A stretch of 64,000 nucleotides of DNA from Streptomyces yangpuensis (lineage in GTDB: Bacteria > Actinomycetota > Actinomycetes > Streptomycetales > Streptomycetaceae): NCBI RefSeq assembly GCF_001005295.1, contig NZ_LBMK01000001.1, positions 760,382-824,381 on the forward strand, written 5' to 3'. The notes beneath the pieces are model-generated. The model did no database searches and had not been told where the DNA came from. It was given only the letters and a program-made list of their open reading frames with translations. The position numbers and the translations under genes are program-made. Shown here in pieces: positions 24,933 through 34,442 of the stretch; within the stretch, counting starts at the first letter, position 1; each line of letters opens with the position of its first letter.

Positions 24933-25637
24933 ATGACCTCTCGTTCCTACCTTGTCTTCGCCGACGTGGACGAGACCCTGATCCACTGCAAGAGCATGTT
25001 CGACTTCCTGCGGTACCACCTGACCGGCCGGTACGGTGTCGCGGGGACGGCCGAGCACGACCGGCTCCTCGCCGGCTTCCGGCGGGCCGCCGACGCCGGC
25101 ACGCCGCGCGAGGAGATCAACCGCGCCTACTACGCCGCCTACGCGGGTGAATCCGTTGCCACCATCGCCGCCTGGGGCGAGCGCTGGTTCGCGGACCGCG
25201 CCGCGGACGGTCTGTTCATCGACACGACCCGGGACGCGCTGCGCTCCCACCGCGAGGCCGGTGCCGAAATCGTCCTGGTCTCGGGTTCGTTCCCCGCCTG
25301 CCTGGACCCCATCGCACGGGCCGTCGGCGCCGGGCACCTGCTGTGCAGCCGCCCTCTCGCCGAGGCGGACGGCCCGGCCGGCCCGGTAGGTGACGGTACC
25401 TACACGGGGCTGATCGAGACCCCGATGATCGGTGCGCAGAAGGCGGTCGCGGTCCGCCGGTTCCTCGCCGCCCGGCCGGAGATCGACCCGCGGGACTGCT
25501 ACGCGTACGGCGATCACCCATCCGACCTGCCGATGCTCGAATGCGTCGGCCACCCGGTCGCGGTCGGCGACGACCCCGTGCTGCGAGCCCTGCTCGACGC
25601 CCGGCCCTCCTCCACTCCTTTGGAGCACCAGCTGTGA
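24933..25637 (+). CDS. HAD-superfamily (SerB-like, subfamily IB) phosphatase
   Basis: A 234-residue HAD hydrolase. Motif I is FADVDETLI (Asp11 nucleophile, Asp13), motif II is LVSGSF, the conserved Lys is in GAQKAVAV, and motif IV is YGDHPSDLPML. The SerB-like cap lies between motifs I and II. ATG 24933 has AGGAGGG upstream; the stop overlaps the next start (GTGA). AfsA pathways need a phosphatase to remove the glycerol-derived phosphate, and a HAD enzyme (MmfP) does so in the methylenomycin furan pathway, so a matching role is plausible here. Confidence 0.88.
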   Translation: MTSRSYLVFADVDETLIHCKSMFDFLRYHLTGRYGVAGTAEHDRLLAGFRRAADAGTPREEINRAYYAAYAGESVATIAAWGERWFADRAADGLFIDTTRDALRSHREAGAEIVLVSGSFPACLDPIARAVGAGHLLCSRPLAEADGPAGPVGDGTYTGLIETPMIGAQKAVAVRRFLAARPEIDPRDCYAYGDHPSDLPMLECVGHPVAVGDDPVLRALLDARPSSTPLEHQL

Positions 25638-26713
25638 CCGTGTACTCACCAGCGACGTCAGACATCGGCATCGTCGGATCCGGCTCGTACCTCCCGAGCG
25701 ACATCGTGCCCAACTCCGAGGTCGCCGAACGGGCCGGGGTCACCCCCGAGTGGATCGTCCGCAAGACCGGCATTCGCGAGCGCCGCCACGCCGCGCCGCA
25801 CGAAGCGACCTCCGACCTGGCCACCGCCGCCGCGCGGGCCGCCATGGACGACGCCGGGATCTCCGAACGCGACATCGCCTGGGTGATCGTGGCGACCTCC
25901 ACCCCCGACCACCCGCAGCCGGCCACGGCCTGTCTGGTGCAGGACCGGATCGGCGCGACGCAGGCCGCCGCCTTCGACATCAACGCCGTCTGCGCCGGCT
26001 TCGTCTTCGCCCTGCAGACCGGTGCGCAGCTGCTGGCCGGGATCAGCGAGCACAGCGAGGCCAAGTACGCACTGGTCGTGGGCGCGGACGTCTACTCGCG
26101 GATCCTGGACCACAGCGACCGCAAGACCGCGGTGCTGTTCGGCGACGGTGCGGGAGCCGTCGTACTCGGCCCGGCCCGGCCCGGATTCGGCATCGTCGGT
26201 ACCGGTACCAGCACCGACGGCAGCCTCCATGCGCTGATCGGGGTCCAGGCGGGCGGCAGCCGCCACCCCGCCTCGGCCGGCACCCTCGCCAACGGCCAGC
26301 ACTTCTTCAAGATGCAGGGGCGCGAGGTCCGCGACTTCGTCAACGAGCGCCTGCCATCGGCCGTCCAAGGGGTGCTGGCCGCGCACGACGTGGATCCGGC
26401 CGCGGTCGGACACTTCGTTCCGCACCAGGCCAACGGTGTGATGGTCGGCGAGGTCATCCCCAGCCTCGGGCTGCCCAACGCCCAGGCCCACCTGCCGGTC
26501 GACCTGCACGGCAACACCGGCGCCGCCTCGATACCGCTCGCGCTCGACCAGGCCAACCGGTCGGGCGCGTTGCTGGACGGCGATCTGGTGCTGCTGGCCG
26601 GCTTCGGCGGTGGCATGGGGGTCGGCACGGCCCTGATCCGCTGGGACGCCGAGTCCCCCAAGCACCTGCCACGCGAGCGAGCGGCGCAGCTCGTCGGGAG
26701 CGTCGCCCGGTGA
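25634..26713 (+). CDS. 3-oxoacyl-ACP synthase III (KAS III)
   Basis: A 359-residue thiolase-fold enzyme. The catalytic triad is complete: Cys120 in DINAVCAGF, His264 in FVPHQAN and Asn294 in HGNTGAAS, so condensation rather than acyl transfer is expected. The N-terminus (IGIVGSGSYLPSDIVPNSEVA) and WIVRKTGIRERR are typical of FabH. GTG 25634 overlaps the HAD stop. A second, pathway-specific KAS III next to an AfsA-like gene suggests it makes the beta-ketoacyl chain used by the AfsA-like enzyme, or primes a short polyketide. The housekeeping fabH normally sits in a fatty-acid operon, which is not here. Confidence 0.95.
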   Translation: MTVYSPATSDIGIVGSGSYLPSDIVPNSEVAERAGVTPEWIVRKTGIRERRHAAPHEATSDLATAAARAAMDDAGISERDIAWVIVATSTPDHPQPATACLVQDRIGATQAAAFDINAVCAGFVFALQTGAQLLAGISEHSEAKYALVVGADVYSRILDHSDRKTAVLFGDGAGAVVLGPARPGFGIVGTGTSTDGSLHALIGVQAGGSRHPASAGTLANGQHFFKMQGREVRDFVNERLPSAVQGVLAAHDVDPAAVGHFVPHQANGVMVGEVIPSLGLPNAQAHLPVDLHGNTGAASIPLALDQANRSGALLDGDLVLLAGFGGGMGVGTALIRWDAESPKHLPRERAAQLVGSVAR

Positions 26714-26958
26714 ACGGATTCCCTCTCGGCCCCGCCCACGCCTTCCGCTCCGCCCCCGTGTCCGACGCGCTGTGCGTCGTGCCCGGATGCGCGATCGCCC
26801 ACTGGTCGATGGGACCCGACGTGCTGGACGCCGGCCCGTGCCCGCACGGCTGGAGTCCCCGCGCCCGGCCCGACGGCGACACCTCCGCCCATGTCCTCAC
26901 CCGAACCGGCCCCGACGGCCTGATCGACGCTTTACCCCAGGGAGACCGACAGCCATGA
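26710..26958 (+). CDS. small Cys/His-containing hypothetical protein
   Basis: An 82-residue protein with 4-base overlaps at both ends (GTGA with the KAS III stop, ATGA with the MFS start), so it is certainly translated within the operon. The sequence MNGFPLGPAHAFRSAPVSDA leads into CVVPGCAIAHW and later CPHGW. The CxxxxC, the histidines and the third Cys could bind a metal, but I know no matching family. It may be a partner of the ketosynthase or of the exporter. Confidence 0.7.
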   Translation: MNGFPLGPAHAFRSAPVSDALCVVPGCAIAHWSMGPDVLDAGPCPHGWSPRARPDGDTSAHVLTRTGPDGLIDALPQGDRQP

Positions 26959-28211
26959 CACAGACCTCAACCACTCCCGCTCAGGGCGGACAGCGCACCG
27001 TCGCGCCCGATTCCGGCGCCTCATCGCTGCGCGCCTGGCTGGCCGTGCTAGCCCTCGGGCTGGGCACGTTCTCCTTCGTCACCACCGAGACACTTCCCAT
27101 CGGGCTGCTGCCGTCCATCGGCGCGGGCGTGGACGTCTCCGTGGGCACCGCCGGCTTCCTCGTCACCGGCTTCGCCGCCGTCGCCGCGATCACCGCGGCG
27201 CCGCTGACCACCCTGTGCGGGCGCATCGACCGCAAATGGCTGCTTGCCGGACTCCTGGTGCTGTACGTCGCGGGCAACCTGCTGGCCGTGATCGCCACCT
27301 CCTACGGCATGCTCCTGGGCGCCCGGGTGCTGGTGGCGCTCGCCCATGGCGTCTTCTGGTCGATCGCCGCGGCCATCGCGGTCCGTCTGGTCCCCGAGCG
27401 GCACGCCGTGCGGGCCACCGCCCTCGTCCTCGGCGGGATCTCGCTGGCCTCGGTGCTCGGCGTCCCGCTGGGCACCATGATCGGCCAGCGGTCCGGCTGG
27501 CACACCGCGTTCGCCGCCGTCGCCGCGATCGGCTTCGTCGTACTGGTCGCCGTGCTTTTCCTGCTGCCCAGCCTGCCTGCCCAGGGCATCGGGAGCCTCG
27601 CCGCCCTGCCGCGCGTCCTGCGCAACGGCCGCCTGCGCGCCGCCGTCGGGGTCACCGCGCTGGTGATGATCGGCCATTTCCTCGCCTTCACCTACATCGC
27701 CCCGTACCTGGAGCAGGTCACCGGCATCAGCGAAGGCATGGTCGGTGTGCTGCTGCTGGTCTTCGGGGCCGCCGGATTCGCCGGCAACTTCGTCGCGGGC
27801 GCCGTCGTCGGCCGCTCGGTGCACGGCACCCTGGTGGGCGCGCTCGTCCTGATGGCCGGCTCGCTCGCCCTGCTGTGGGCCTTCGGTGACTCACGGCCCG
27901 CGGCGATCACTCTGCTCGTCCTGTGGGGCCTGGCCTTCGCGGCCCTGCCCGTGGGCCTGCAGACCTGGGTGCTGCAGCTCGCCAAGGAGGAGTCCGACGC
28001 CGCCTCGTCGCTGTACGTGGCCGCCTTCAACGGCGCCATTGCCGTGGGGTCCCTGGTCGGTGGCCTCCTCGTGGACTCCGCCGCCGGACCGCGCGCCGTG
28101 ACCGGCGCCGCCGCCGTGCTGACCGCCTGCGCCCTGCTCACCCTGCTGCTCTCCGCCCGCAGCGCGCGCACCCACAACCCCGCACCCGCCGGAACCCTGA
28201 CGAACGCCTGA
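26955..28211 (+). CDS. MFS transporter (DHA1-type drug/small-molecule efflux)
   Basis: A 418-residue integral membrane protein with about 12 hydrophobic segments. Features include [22 protein letters not shown] in helix 1-2, the motif A-like CGRIDRKW loop between helices 2 and 3, and motif C-like [10 protein letters not shown] in helix 5. The N-terminal ~28 residues are soluble. ATG 26955 overlaps the preceding stop. It most likely exports the island's product or confers resistance to it. Confidence 0.92.
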   Translation: MTQTSTTPAQGGQRTVAPDSGASSLRAWLAVLALGLGTFSFVTTETLPIGLLPSIGAGVDVSVGTAGFLVTGFAAVAAITAAPLTTLCGRIDRKWLLAGLLVLYVAGNLLAVIATSYGMLLGARVLVALAHGVFWSIAAAIAVRLVPERHAVRATALVLGGISLASVLGVPLGTMIGQRSGWHTAFAAVAAIGFVVLVAVLFLLPSLPAQGIGSLAALPRVLRNGRLRAAVGVTALVMIGHFLAFTYIAPYLEQVTGISEGMVGVLLLVFGAAGFAGNFVAGAVVGRSVHGTLVGALVLMAGSLALLWAFGDSRPAAITLLVLWGLAFAALPVGLQTWVLQLAKEESDAASSLYVAAFNGAIAVGSLVGGLLVDSAAGPRAVTGAAAVLTACALLTLLLSARSARTHNPAPAGTLTNA

Positions 28212-28329
28212 CCGCACCATCGCGACCACCGCGACTCACGCCGGCCGGCTCACGACCTCCGACCGGTTCACGAACACCCGACCCACGACCCGGCCGGAAC
28301 ACGCGGCCGGAGCGAAGGAGTTGCACCTC

Positions 28330-29325
28330 ATGCACCAGCGCACCTTCGGCACCTCAGGACTCCAGGTCTCGGCGATCGGCCTCGGCTGCATGGGCATGTC
28401 GGCCTTCTACGGTACGAGCGATGACACCGAGTCGGTCACCACGATCCGGCGCGCCCTCGACATCGGGGTGACGTTCTTCGACACCGCCGACGCCTACGCG
28501 GCCGGCCGAAACGAGGAACTGCTCGGCAGGGCCCTCAAGGGCCGCCGCGACGAGGCGGTGGTGGCGACCAAGTTCGGCATCCGCAGCATCGGGCCCGGTG
28601 GCACGGCCGGCGGTGCCGTCATCGACTCCAGTCCCGCCTACGCCCGCCAGGCCTGCGACGCGTCGCTGGCCCGGCTGGGCGTGGACACCATCGACCTCTA
28701 CTACCTGCACCGCCGCAACCCCGACACACCGATCGAGGAGACCGTCGGGGCCATGGCCGAACTCGTCACGGCCGGAAAGGTCCGGCATCTGGGGCTGTCG
28801 GAGGTCAACGCGGACACCCTGCGCCGTGCCCACGCCGTCCACCCCATCACCGCCCTGCAGAGCGAGTACTCGCTGTGGGAGCGTGATGTGGAGACCCACA
28901 TCGCACCCACGGCACGGGAGCTGGGTATCGGACTCGTGCCCTACTCACCGGTCGGCCGGGGTTTGCTCACCGGAGCCCTCACCTCACTCGACCAGCTGGA
29001 CGCGGACGACTACCGCCGCACCGACCCGCGTTTCCAGGGCGAGAACCTCACGCGCAACCTCGCCCTGGTCGAACGGGTCCGGGCCCTGGCCGACCGGATC
29101 GGCTGCACCCCGGTGCAGCTCGCCCTGGCCTGGCTGCTGACCCGTGGCCCGGAGGTCGCCCCGATTCCCGGCACCCGGCGCATCACCCGCCTGGAGGAGA
29201 ACGCCGGAGCGGCCGACCTGACGCTCACCGCCGCACAGCTGGACGAGCTGGAGCAGGCCGTCCCGGCGACCGCGGTCGCCGGGGAACGCTACGCCCCGGC
29301 GGCGCTGCGCCTGCTCAACACCTGA
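28330..29325 (+). CDS. aldo/keto reductase
   Basis: A 331-residue NADPH-dependent reductase of the YajO/TAS-like group. The catalytic tetrad is visible: Asp and Tyr in [15 protein letters not shown], Lys in VATKFG and His in YYLHRRNP. The C-terminal cofactor region is [20 protein letters not shown] 28330 is used; AAGGAG stands 10 bases upstream. It closes the island after a 118-base gap. It could reduce the keto or butenolide double-bond intermediate, as butenolide reductases do in A-factor biosynthesis, though those are not aldo/keto reductases. Confidence 0.9.
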   Translation: MHQRTFGTSGLQVSAIGLGCMGMSAFYGTSDDTESVTTIRRALDIGVTFFDTADAYAAGRNEELLGRALKGRRDEAVVATKFGIRSIGPGGTAGGAVIDSSPAYARQACDASLARLGVDTIDLYYLHRRNPDTPIEETVGAMAELVTAGKVRHLGLSEVNADTLRRAHAVHPITALQSEYSLWERDVETHIAPTARELGIGLVPYSPVGRGLLTGALTSLDQLDADDYRRTDPRFQGENLTRNLALVERVRALADRIGCTPVQLALAWLLTRGPEVAPIPGTRRITRLEENAGAADLTLTAAQLDELEQAVPATAVAGERYAPAALRLLNT

Positions 29326-29372
29326 GGGCGGGGCGGGGAGAAGCTCCGCGCAGCGGCACATGGGCGCTCCGG

Positions 29373-30593
29373 CTACGACACCGGCAGGATGGCGTGGACG
29401 CGGTAGCCGCCGCCGAAGCGGGGGCCCGTGGAGCAGGAGCCGCCCAGGGCGCCGGTGCGTTCGCGCATGCCGAGGAGGCCGTGGCCGCCGCCCGGGTCGG
29501 CCGGTTCCGGGGCCGCGTCGGCCGCCTCACCGCCGTCGTCGAGCACGGTCACCTCCACCGACGGGCCGACCCGGACCACGCTCACCTCGGCCCGCGCCCC
29601 CGGCCCCGCGTGCTTGCGCACGTTGGTCAGCGCCTCCTGGATCACCCGGTACGCCGCCAGGTCCACCGCGGCCGGCAGCGGGCCCGTACCGCAGTCCAGC
29701 TGCACGATCACCTGCACCGGCAGCCCGGCGTGCCGGAAGGTGTCCACCAGCTCGTCGAGGACGCCCAGCCCCGGCGCCGGCTCGGTCGGCGCCTCCGGGT
29801 CACCGGACTGCCGCAGCAGGCCCACGGTCGCCCGCAGCTCGTTCAGTGCCGACCGGCTGGCGTCCCGTACGTGCGCCAGCGCCTCCTTGGCCTGGTCCGG
29901 GCGCTTGTCCATGACGTGTGCGGCGACCCCGGCCTGCACGTTGACGAGGGCGATGTGGTGGGCGACCACGTCGTGGAGGTCCCGGGCGATCCGCAGCCGT
30001 TCCTCCGCGACCCGCCGCCGGGCCTCCTCGTCGCGGGTCCGTTCGGCCCGTTCGGCCCGCTCCCGGATGGCGTCGACGAAGGCCCGCCGGCTGCGTACGG
30101 CGTCCCCGGCGGCCGCGGCCATGCCGGTCCAGGCGAAGATCCCGAGATTCTCCTGCGCGTACCAGGGCAGCGGCCCGGCGAGCATCGCCACACCGGTCAG
30201 GCCCGCCATGGTGAGCAGGCCGATCCGCCAGGTCGTCGGCCGGTCGGTGAGGGCAGCCACCGTGTACAGGGCGATCACCGTGCACATGGCGACGGGCGCC
30301 CGCGGCTCCCCGGTGGTCAGTTCCAGCAGCGAGAGCCCGCAGGTCACCGCGAGCACGGCGATCGGCTGCCGGCGCCGGAACACCAGCGCGGCCGAGCCGA
30401 GCAGCATCAGCAGCAGGGAGAAGGGTTCGGGGGTGCGGGTCCCGAAGGTGGGCCCGTGCGGGCCGTGCGGGTCGGCGAAGGAGCCGACGACCATGGCGAC
30501 GAGCGCGCCGGACGCCAGCACGGCGTCGGTGGCCAGCGGATGGGCCCGCATCCACTGCCGGGTGGGGGCGAACCGCCCGAGGTCTGTCGTCAC
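29373..30593 (-). CDS. NarL-type sensor histidine kinase
   Basis: A 406-residue membrane kinase. About four to five hydrophobic segments occupy residues 20-165. A HisKA_3 dimerisation domain follows, with the phospho-acceptor in ERLRIARDLHDVVAHHIALV, then a HATPase domain with YRVIQEALTNVRKHA (N box) and GHGLLGMRERTGALGG (G box). Start GTG 30593. No response regulator is adjacent; the nearest NarL-type receiver gene is at 40696-41445, ten kilobases away. It runs towards the AKR gene (convergent ends). Confidence 0.93.
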   Translation of the reverse strand: MTTDLGRFAPTRQWMRAHPLATDAVLASGALVAMVVGSFADPHGPHGPTFGTRTPEPFSLLLMLLGSAALVFRRRQPIAVLAVTCGLSLLELTTGEPRAPVAMCTVIALYTVAALTDRPTTWRIGLLTMAGLTGVAMLAGPLPWYAQENLGIFAWTGMAAAAGDAVRSRRAFVDAIRERAERAERTRDEEARRRVAEERLRIARDLHDVVAHHIALVNVQAGVAAHVMDKRPDQAKEALAHVRDASRSALNELRATVGLLRQSGDPEAPTEPAPGLGVLDELVDTFRHAGLPVQVIVQLDCGTGPLPAAVDLAAYRVIQEALTNVRKHAGPGARAEVSVVRVGPSVEVTVLDDGGEAADAAPEPADPGGGHGLLGMRERTGALGGSCSTGPRFGGGYRVHAILPVS

Positions 30594-30624
30594 CCCGATA
30601 CGGTACGGCCTGCCGGCCCGGCCC

Positions 30625-31329
30625 TCAGGGCGGAGGGCTCTGCCCCAGCGGGACGCGGGAGCGCACCGGACCCCATTGCGCCCGGACCACGCACACGGCC
30701 ATGACGGCGGCGATGGCCGCCAGGTGCTCCTTGCCGGCGAGATTGTTATTGATCAGGACCTCGCCGGTCATCGCGAGGATCACCAGGGCGCCGGTCAGGT
30801 ACGCCCGGTGGCGCCAGCAGAGGTAGATGGCGAGGCCGACCACGGCAGCCGAGGGCCCGGTGTCGTTGACGACGCGGTCGGACACCGGCAGACCGAAGGG
30901 GTGCTCCGGGCCCAGCGCGACGCCGATCCGCGCGTACGTGGTCCCGGCGAGGGTGGCGACGTAGCCGATCACCAGCGTGCGCCACCGGCCGAGGCAGATC
31001 TCCGCGATGCCGAACACCAGCAGTATCTGCGCGAGCGCCCCCCACACCGGCAGGTCGAGGGCCGGGACGAACAGCGACAGGGGAGTGCGCAGCAGGGCCA
31101 GCCAGAACGGGTCGACGGCCTTGACCGACCCGAGGTTCTGCACCGGCTGGAATCCCCACGAGGTGTTCTGCACGATCTGGAAGACCGAGGTCAGGCAGAC
31201 CGCGCCGAGCGTCATCGGGATCGCCCGCCACGTGTCGCGGGCGAGGGCGTCCCGGACGGTCCAGAACATCGGGCCCCACTCGCGGCGGGCGAACCGCCGC
31301 AGTGGGGTGCTGCTGTTCCGCGCTGTCAA
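30625..31329 (-). CDS. rhomboid-like multi-pass membrane protein
   Basis: A 234-residue membrane protein with about six hydrophobic segments (for example WGALAQILLVFGIAEICLGRWRTLVIGYVATLAGTTYA in parts). The layout resembles rhomboid-like proteins of actinobacteria, but I cannot see the GxSG and His protease dyad; NDTGPSAAVVG stands where the serine motif would be. It therefore may be a GPSA-type rhomboid variant or an inactive one. The start is probably TTG 31329, which overlaps the upstream stop (TTGA) with GGAG 8 bases upstream; ATG 31269 is the alternative. It is translationally coupled to the MprF-like gene. Confidence 0.75.
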   Translation of the reverse strand: MTARNSSTPLRRFARREWGPMFWTVRDALARDTWRAIPMTLGAVCLTSVFQIVQNTSWGFQPVQNLGSVKAVDPFWLALLRTPLSLFVPALDLPVWGALAQILLVFGIAEICLGRWRTLVIGYVATLAGTTYARIGVALGPEHPFGLPVSDRVVNDTGPSAAVVGLAIYLCWRHRAYLTGALVILAMTGEVLINNNLAGKEHLAAIAAVMAVCVVRAQWGPVRSRVPLGQSPPP

Positions 31330-33188
31330 CGGCGGGTCTCCAGGTGTCTGCGGTGCAGCCACTTCGGAAGGCCGGGGGCCTCCAGGAACCCCTCGGCCCG
31401 GCCGGCCGCGACACCGATCCGCAGCAGGTCCGAACTCTTCTCGAAGAGCATGAACCGCGGTTCCCAGATCGGCCGGTATTTGGCGTTGGCCCGGTAGAGG
31501 GACTCGATCTGCCACCAGCGGGAGAAGAAGCTCAGCAGCGAGCGCCACATCCGCAGCACCGGGCCGGCACCGAGCCGGGACCCGCGCTCGAAGACCGACC
31601 GGAACATCGCGAAGTTGAGCGAGACCTGGGTGACCCCGATCTCCTTGGAGCGTTCGAGGAGTTCGATGACCATGAACTCCATCAGGCCGTTCTCGGAGTC
31701 CCGGTCCCGGCGCATCAGGTCCAGCGACAGGCCCCCCGGGCCCCACGGCACGAAGGACAGGACGGCCCGCAGGTCGCCCTTGCCGTCGGTGCACTCCAGC
31801 ATCACGCACTGGCCGTCGGCGGGGTCGCCCAGCCGGCCCAGCGCCATGGAGAAGCCGCGTTCGGTGGCCCCGTCGCGCCAGTCGTCGGCGCGGCGCACCA
31901 GCTCGGCCATCTCCTCGGCGGGGATGTCGGCGTGGCGGCGGATACGGACCGTGTACCCGGCCCGCTTGACGCGGTTGTAGGCCTGCCGGACGGTGCGCAT
32001 GGCACGGCCCTCCAGGGTGAAGTCGGCGGTCTCCACGATCGCCTCGTCGCCGAGCTCCAGCGCGTCCAGGCCGTGCCGGGCGTAGATCTGCCCGGCTTCC
32101 TCGCTCGCGCCCATGACGGCCGGAACCCAGCCGTGCTCGCGGGCCTCGGCCAGCCACGGGTCGATGGCGCCGGGCCAGGCCTCCGGGTCGCCGATCGGGT
32201 CGCCGGAGGCGAGCGAGACCCCGCCGACGACGCGGTAGGTGACGGCGGCCTTGCCGGTGGGGGACCAGATGACGGACTTCTCGCGACGCAGCGCGAAGTA
32301 GCCGAGCGAGTCGCGGTCGCCCTGGCGGGCCAGCAGCGCCCGCAGCCGCTCCTCGTCCTCCTCGCTGATCGGGTCGACGGCGCGGCGCGAACGGAACGCG
32401 GCGAACAGCACGGCGAGGAGCAGCAGCATCGACATGACGTTGATGAAGACGTCCACCCAGCCGGGCGGGGCGATCACCGCGGAGGCCCGGTCGTCCGGGG
32501 CCAGGGTGATCAGCCGCATCACGCCGTACTTCCAGCGTTCGAGGAAGGAGACGCCGGAGCTGTCCGGGGCGGTGTCGGCGGCGCCCACGAGCAGGGCCGC
32601 GACCAGTGAGGTGACGAGCAGGCCCACGGCGGCGACGGCCGCGGCGAAGGCCGGGTTGGAGCGGTCGCCCTTGGCGTAGAACTCGTGGCGGCCCAGCAGC
32701 AGGGCGCCGGTGAAGGCGGCGGTCAGGGCCAGCGAGACCCAGTTCTGCGGGTGCTCGCGGATCTCCTCGTACGCGAACAGGGCGTAGGCGAGCAGCAGGG
32801 CGAGGAGGCCGCTCAGGACGAGGTTCAGGATCCAGGAGGCGCGCTTGCGGCGGCCGAGGGTGACAGCCAGCAGCAGCGTGAACAGGCCCGACGCGAAGCC
32901 CGCGGTGAGCATGTACGGGGTGTAGAAGTCCTCGATGTTGTGGCGCCGCAGGTCCTGCCCGAGCGAAACCCACACCGCGCTGAGGAAGTTGATGAAGGTG
33001 ACGACGCGCAGGTACCAGACCGCGAAAGCGGCACCGCGCTGTGAGCGGGCGCTCCCCCGACCGGTCTCCCGGCCGCCCCCCGCCGCCTTGCCGGCGTCCC
33101 CGCCGGTCTCTTTCCTGCCGGATGACGGACCGGTCGCCGGTACGGCGGTGCGGTCGGTCTCTGCGCTGGTCAAACGGACCTCTCCCAT
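31326..33188 (-). CDS. MprF-like phosphatidylglycerol lysyltransferase/membrane protein (DUF2156)
   Basis: A 620-residue protein. After a disordered, charged N-terminus there are six or seven transmembrane segments (residues ~55-275), then a cytoplasmic DUF2156/LPG-synthetase domain with REKSVIWSPTGKAAVTYRVVGGVSLASGDPIGDPEAW, GGLSLDLMRRDRDSENGLMEFMVIELLE and VSLNFAMFRSVFERGSRLGAGP. The family moves an amino acid, usually lysine, from aminoacyl-tRNA to phosphatidylglycerol, lowering membrane negative charge and increasing peptide resistance. The transmembrane part is shorter than in MprF. Coupled to the rhomboid-like gene, which suggests a joint role in the membrane. The acyl acceptor and amino acid are not determined by the sequence. 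Confidence 0.88.
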   Translation of the reverse strand: MGEVRLTSAETDRTAVPATGPSSGRKETGGDAGKAAGGGRETGRGSARSQRGAAFAVWYLRVVTFINFLSAVWVSLGQDLRRHNIEDFYTPYMLTAGFASGLFTLLLAVTLGRRKRASWILNLVLSGLLALLLAYALFAYEEIREHPQNWVSLALTAAFTGALLLGRHEFYAKGDRSNPAFAAAVAAVGLLVTSLVAALLVGAADTAPDSSGVSFLERWKYGVMRLITLAPDDRASAVIAPPGWVDVFINVMSMLLLLAVLFAAFRSRRAVDPISEEDEERLRALLARQGDRDSLGYFALRREKSVIWSPTGKAAVTYRVVGGVSLASGDPIGDPEAWPGAIDPWLAEAREHGWVPAVMGASEEAGQIYARHGLDALELGDEAIVETADFTLEGRAMRTVRQAYNRVKRAGYTVRIRRHADIPAEEMAELVRRADDWRDGATERGFSMALGRLGDPADGQCVMLECTDGKGDLRAVLSFVPWGPGGLSLDLMRRDRDSENGLMEFMVIELLERSKEIGVTQVSLNFAMFRSVFERGSRLGAGPVLRMWRSLLSFFSRWWQIESLYRANAKYRPIWEPRFMLFEKSSDLLRIGVAAGRAEGFLEAPGLPKWLHRRHLETRR

Positions 33189-33271
33189 AAAAAGCGATCA
33201 TATGGGGCGTCGCTGTCCGTGATGGTGCGGTCGGGGACCGCGGTCTGGTCAGGACCGCGGGCCCCGGCGGC

Positions 33272-34336
33272 TCATTCCGTCGGCTCCTCGGCCGCCCGTT
33301 CAGGAAGCTCCGCCGCGAGTGCGGCGGCCGCCTGGACGAGGGGAAGAGCCAGCAATGCCCCGGTGCCTTCACCCACTGTGACGCCGTGATCGAGCACGGG
33401 GTTGAGCGCCATTCGGTCAAGTGCCTTCGCCTGACCCGGCTCGCCGCTCGCCTGACCCGCCAGCCACCAGTCCGGAGCCCGGAAAGCGGCCCGCTGCGCC
33501 ACCAGTCCGCACGCGGCCGAAACAACACCGTCGAGGATGACGGGCGTACGGCGCACCGCACACTGGAGCAGGAATCCGGTGATGGCCGCCACGTCCGCAC
33601 CGCCGACCGCCGCCAGCAGCGCGACCTGGTCGCCCAGCACCGGACGGGCCCGGCGCAGCGCGTCGCGGATCGCCGCGCACTTGCGCATCCAGGCCAGGTC
33701 GTCGATGGGCCGGCCGCCACGGCCCGTCACCACCGACGAGTCCGTTCCGCACAGGGCGGCGACGAGGGTCGCGGCCACGGTCGTCCCGCCGACGCTCAGG
33801 TCGCCGAGGACGACCAGGTCGGTCCCCGAGTCGGCCTCCTCGTCGGCGATCCGCATACCGAGCCGCAGCGCCTCCTCGGCCTCCTCGACCGTCAGCGCGT
33901 CCTCGACGTCGATGCGCCCGCTGCCGCGCCGGACGCGGTGCGCCACGACGTCCTCGGGCAGCAGCCCGGGCTCGCAGTCGAGCCCGGCGTCGACGATCCG
34001 TATCGTGGCGCCGAACCGGCCGGCCAGGACCGCGACGGGGCTGGACCCGTCGAGCACGTCCCGCACCAGCTCGTGACCGGTGGCCGCGGCCCGGGCGGAG
34101 ACCCCCTGGGCGGCGATCCCGTGGTCGGCGGCGAAGAGCACCACGCGGGGCCGCTCGATCGCCCTGACCGGGACCTGCCCCTGCGCGGCGGCGAGCCACT
34201 CGGCGAGCTCGTCGAGCCGCCCCAGCGCCCCCGGCGGCACGGCGAGGCGCTCACGGCGTTCCTCGGCATCACGCCGGACGCCCCCGTCGGGGCGCTCGAT
34301 CAGATCGGAGAAGTCGTCGAGATTCAGCGTGCTCAT
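33272..34336 (-). CDS. cobT: nicotinate-nucleotide-dimethylbenzimidazole phosphoribosyltransferase
   Basis: A 354-residue enzyme of cobalamin nucleotide-loop assembly that makes alpha-ribazole phosphate. Features are the N-terminal LAEWLAAAQGQVPVRAIERPRVVLFAADHGIAAQGVS in parts, GGTTVAATLVAALCG, and the C-terminal catalytic region LDRMALNPVLDHGVTVGEGTGALLALPLVQAA in parts with the general-base Glu in GEGTGA. ATG 34336 fits the family. It is the last gene before the MprF-like gene and follows the cobU fusion at 106 bases, presumably one transcript. Confidence 0.95.
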   Translation of the reverse strand: MSTLNLDDFSDLIERPDGGVRRDAEERRERLAVPPGALGRLDELAEWLAAAQGQVPVRAIERPRVVLFAADHGIAAQGVSARAAATGHELVRDVLDGSSPVAVLAGRFGATIRIVDAGLDCEPGLLPEDVVAHRVRRGSGRIDVEDALTVEEAEEALRLGMRIADEEADSGTDLVVLGDLSVGGTTVAATLVAALCGTDSSVVTGRGGRPIDDLAWMRKCAAIRDALRRARPVLGDQVALLAAVGGADVAAITGFLLQCAVRRTPVILDGVVSAACGLVAQRAAFRAPDWWLAGQASGEPGQAKALDRMALNPVLDHGVTVGEGTGALLALPLVQAAAALAAELPERAAEEPTE

Positions 34337-34442
34337 CTGCCAGAGAGTACAGCCGGTGAAGCCCTCCCTCAGGCCTCGGCGGCTCCGGCCGGTTCCGGCC
34401 CCTCCGGGACGCGCAGCATCCCGGTGAACAGCCCGGCGGGGC

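Noticed and set aside
31330..33720. Upstream part of the long frame ending at 30625
   Set aside because: It lies out of frame under the MprF-like gene; only the part from 31329 downward looks like a membrane protein.
34337..34442. Cobalamin riboswitch upstream of cobT
   Set aside because: No B12-box-like sequence is seen in this 106-base gap.
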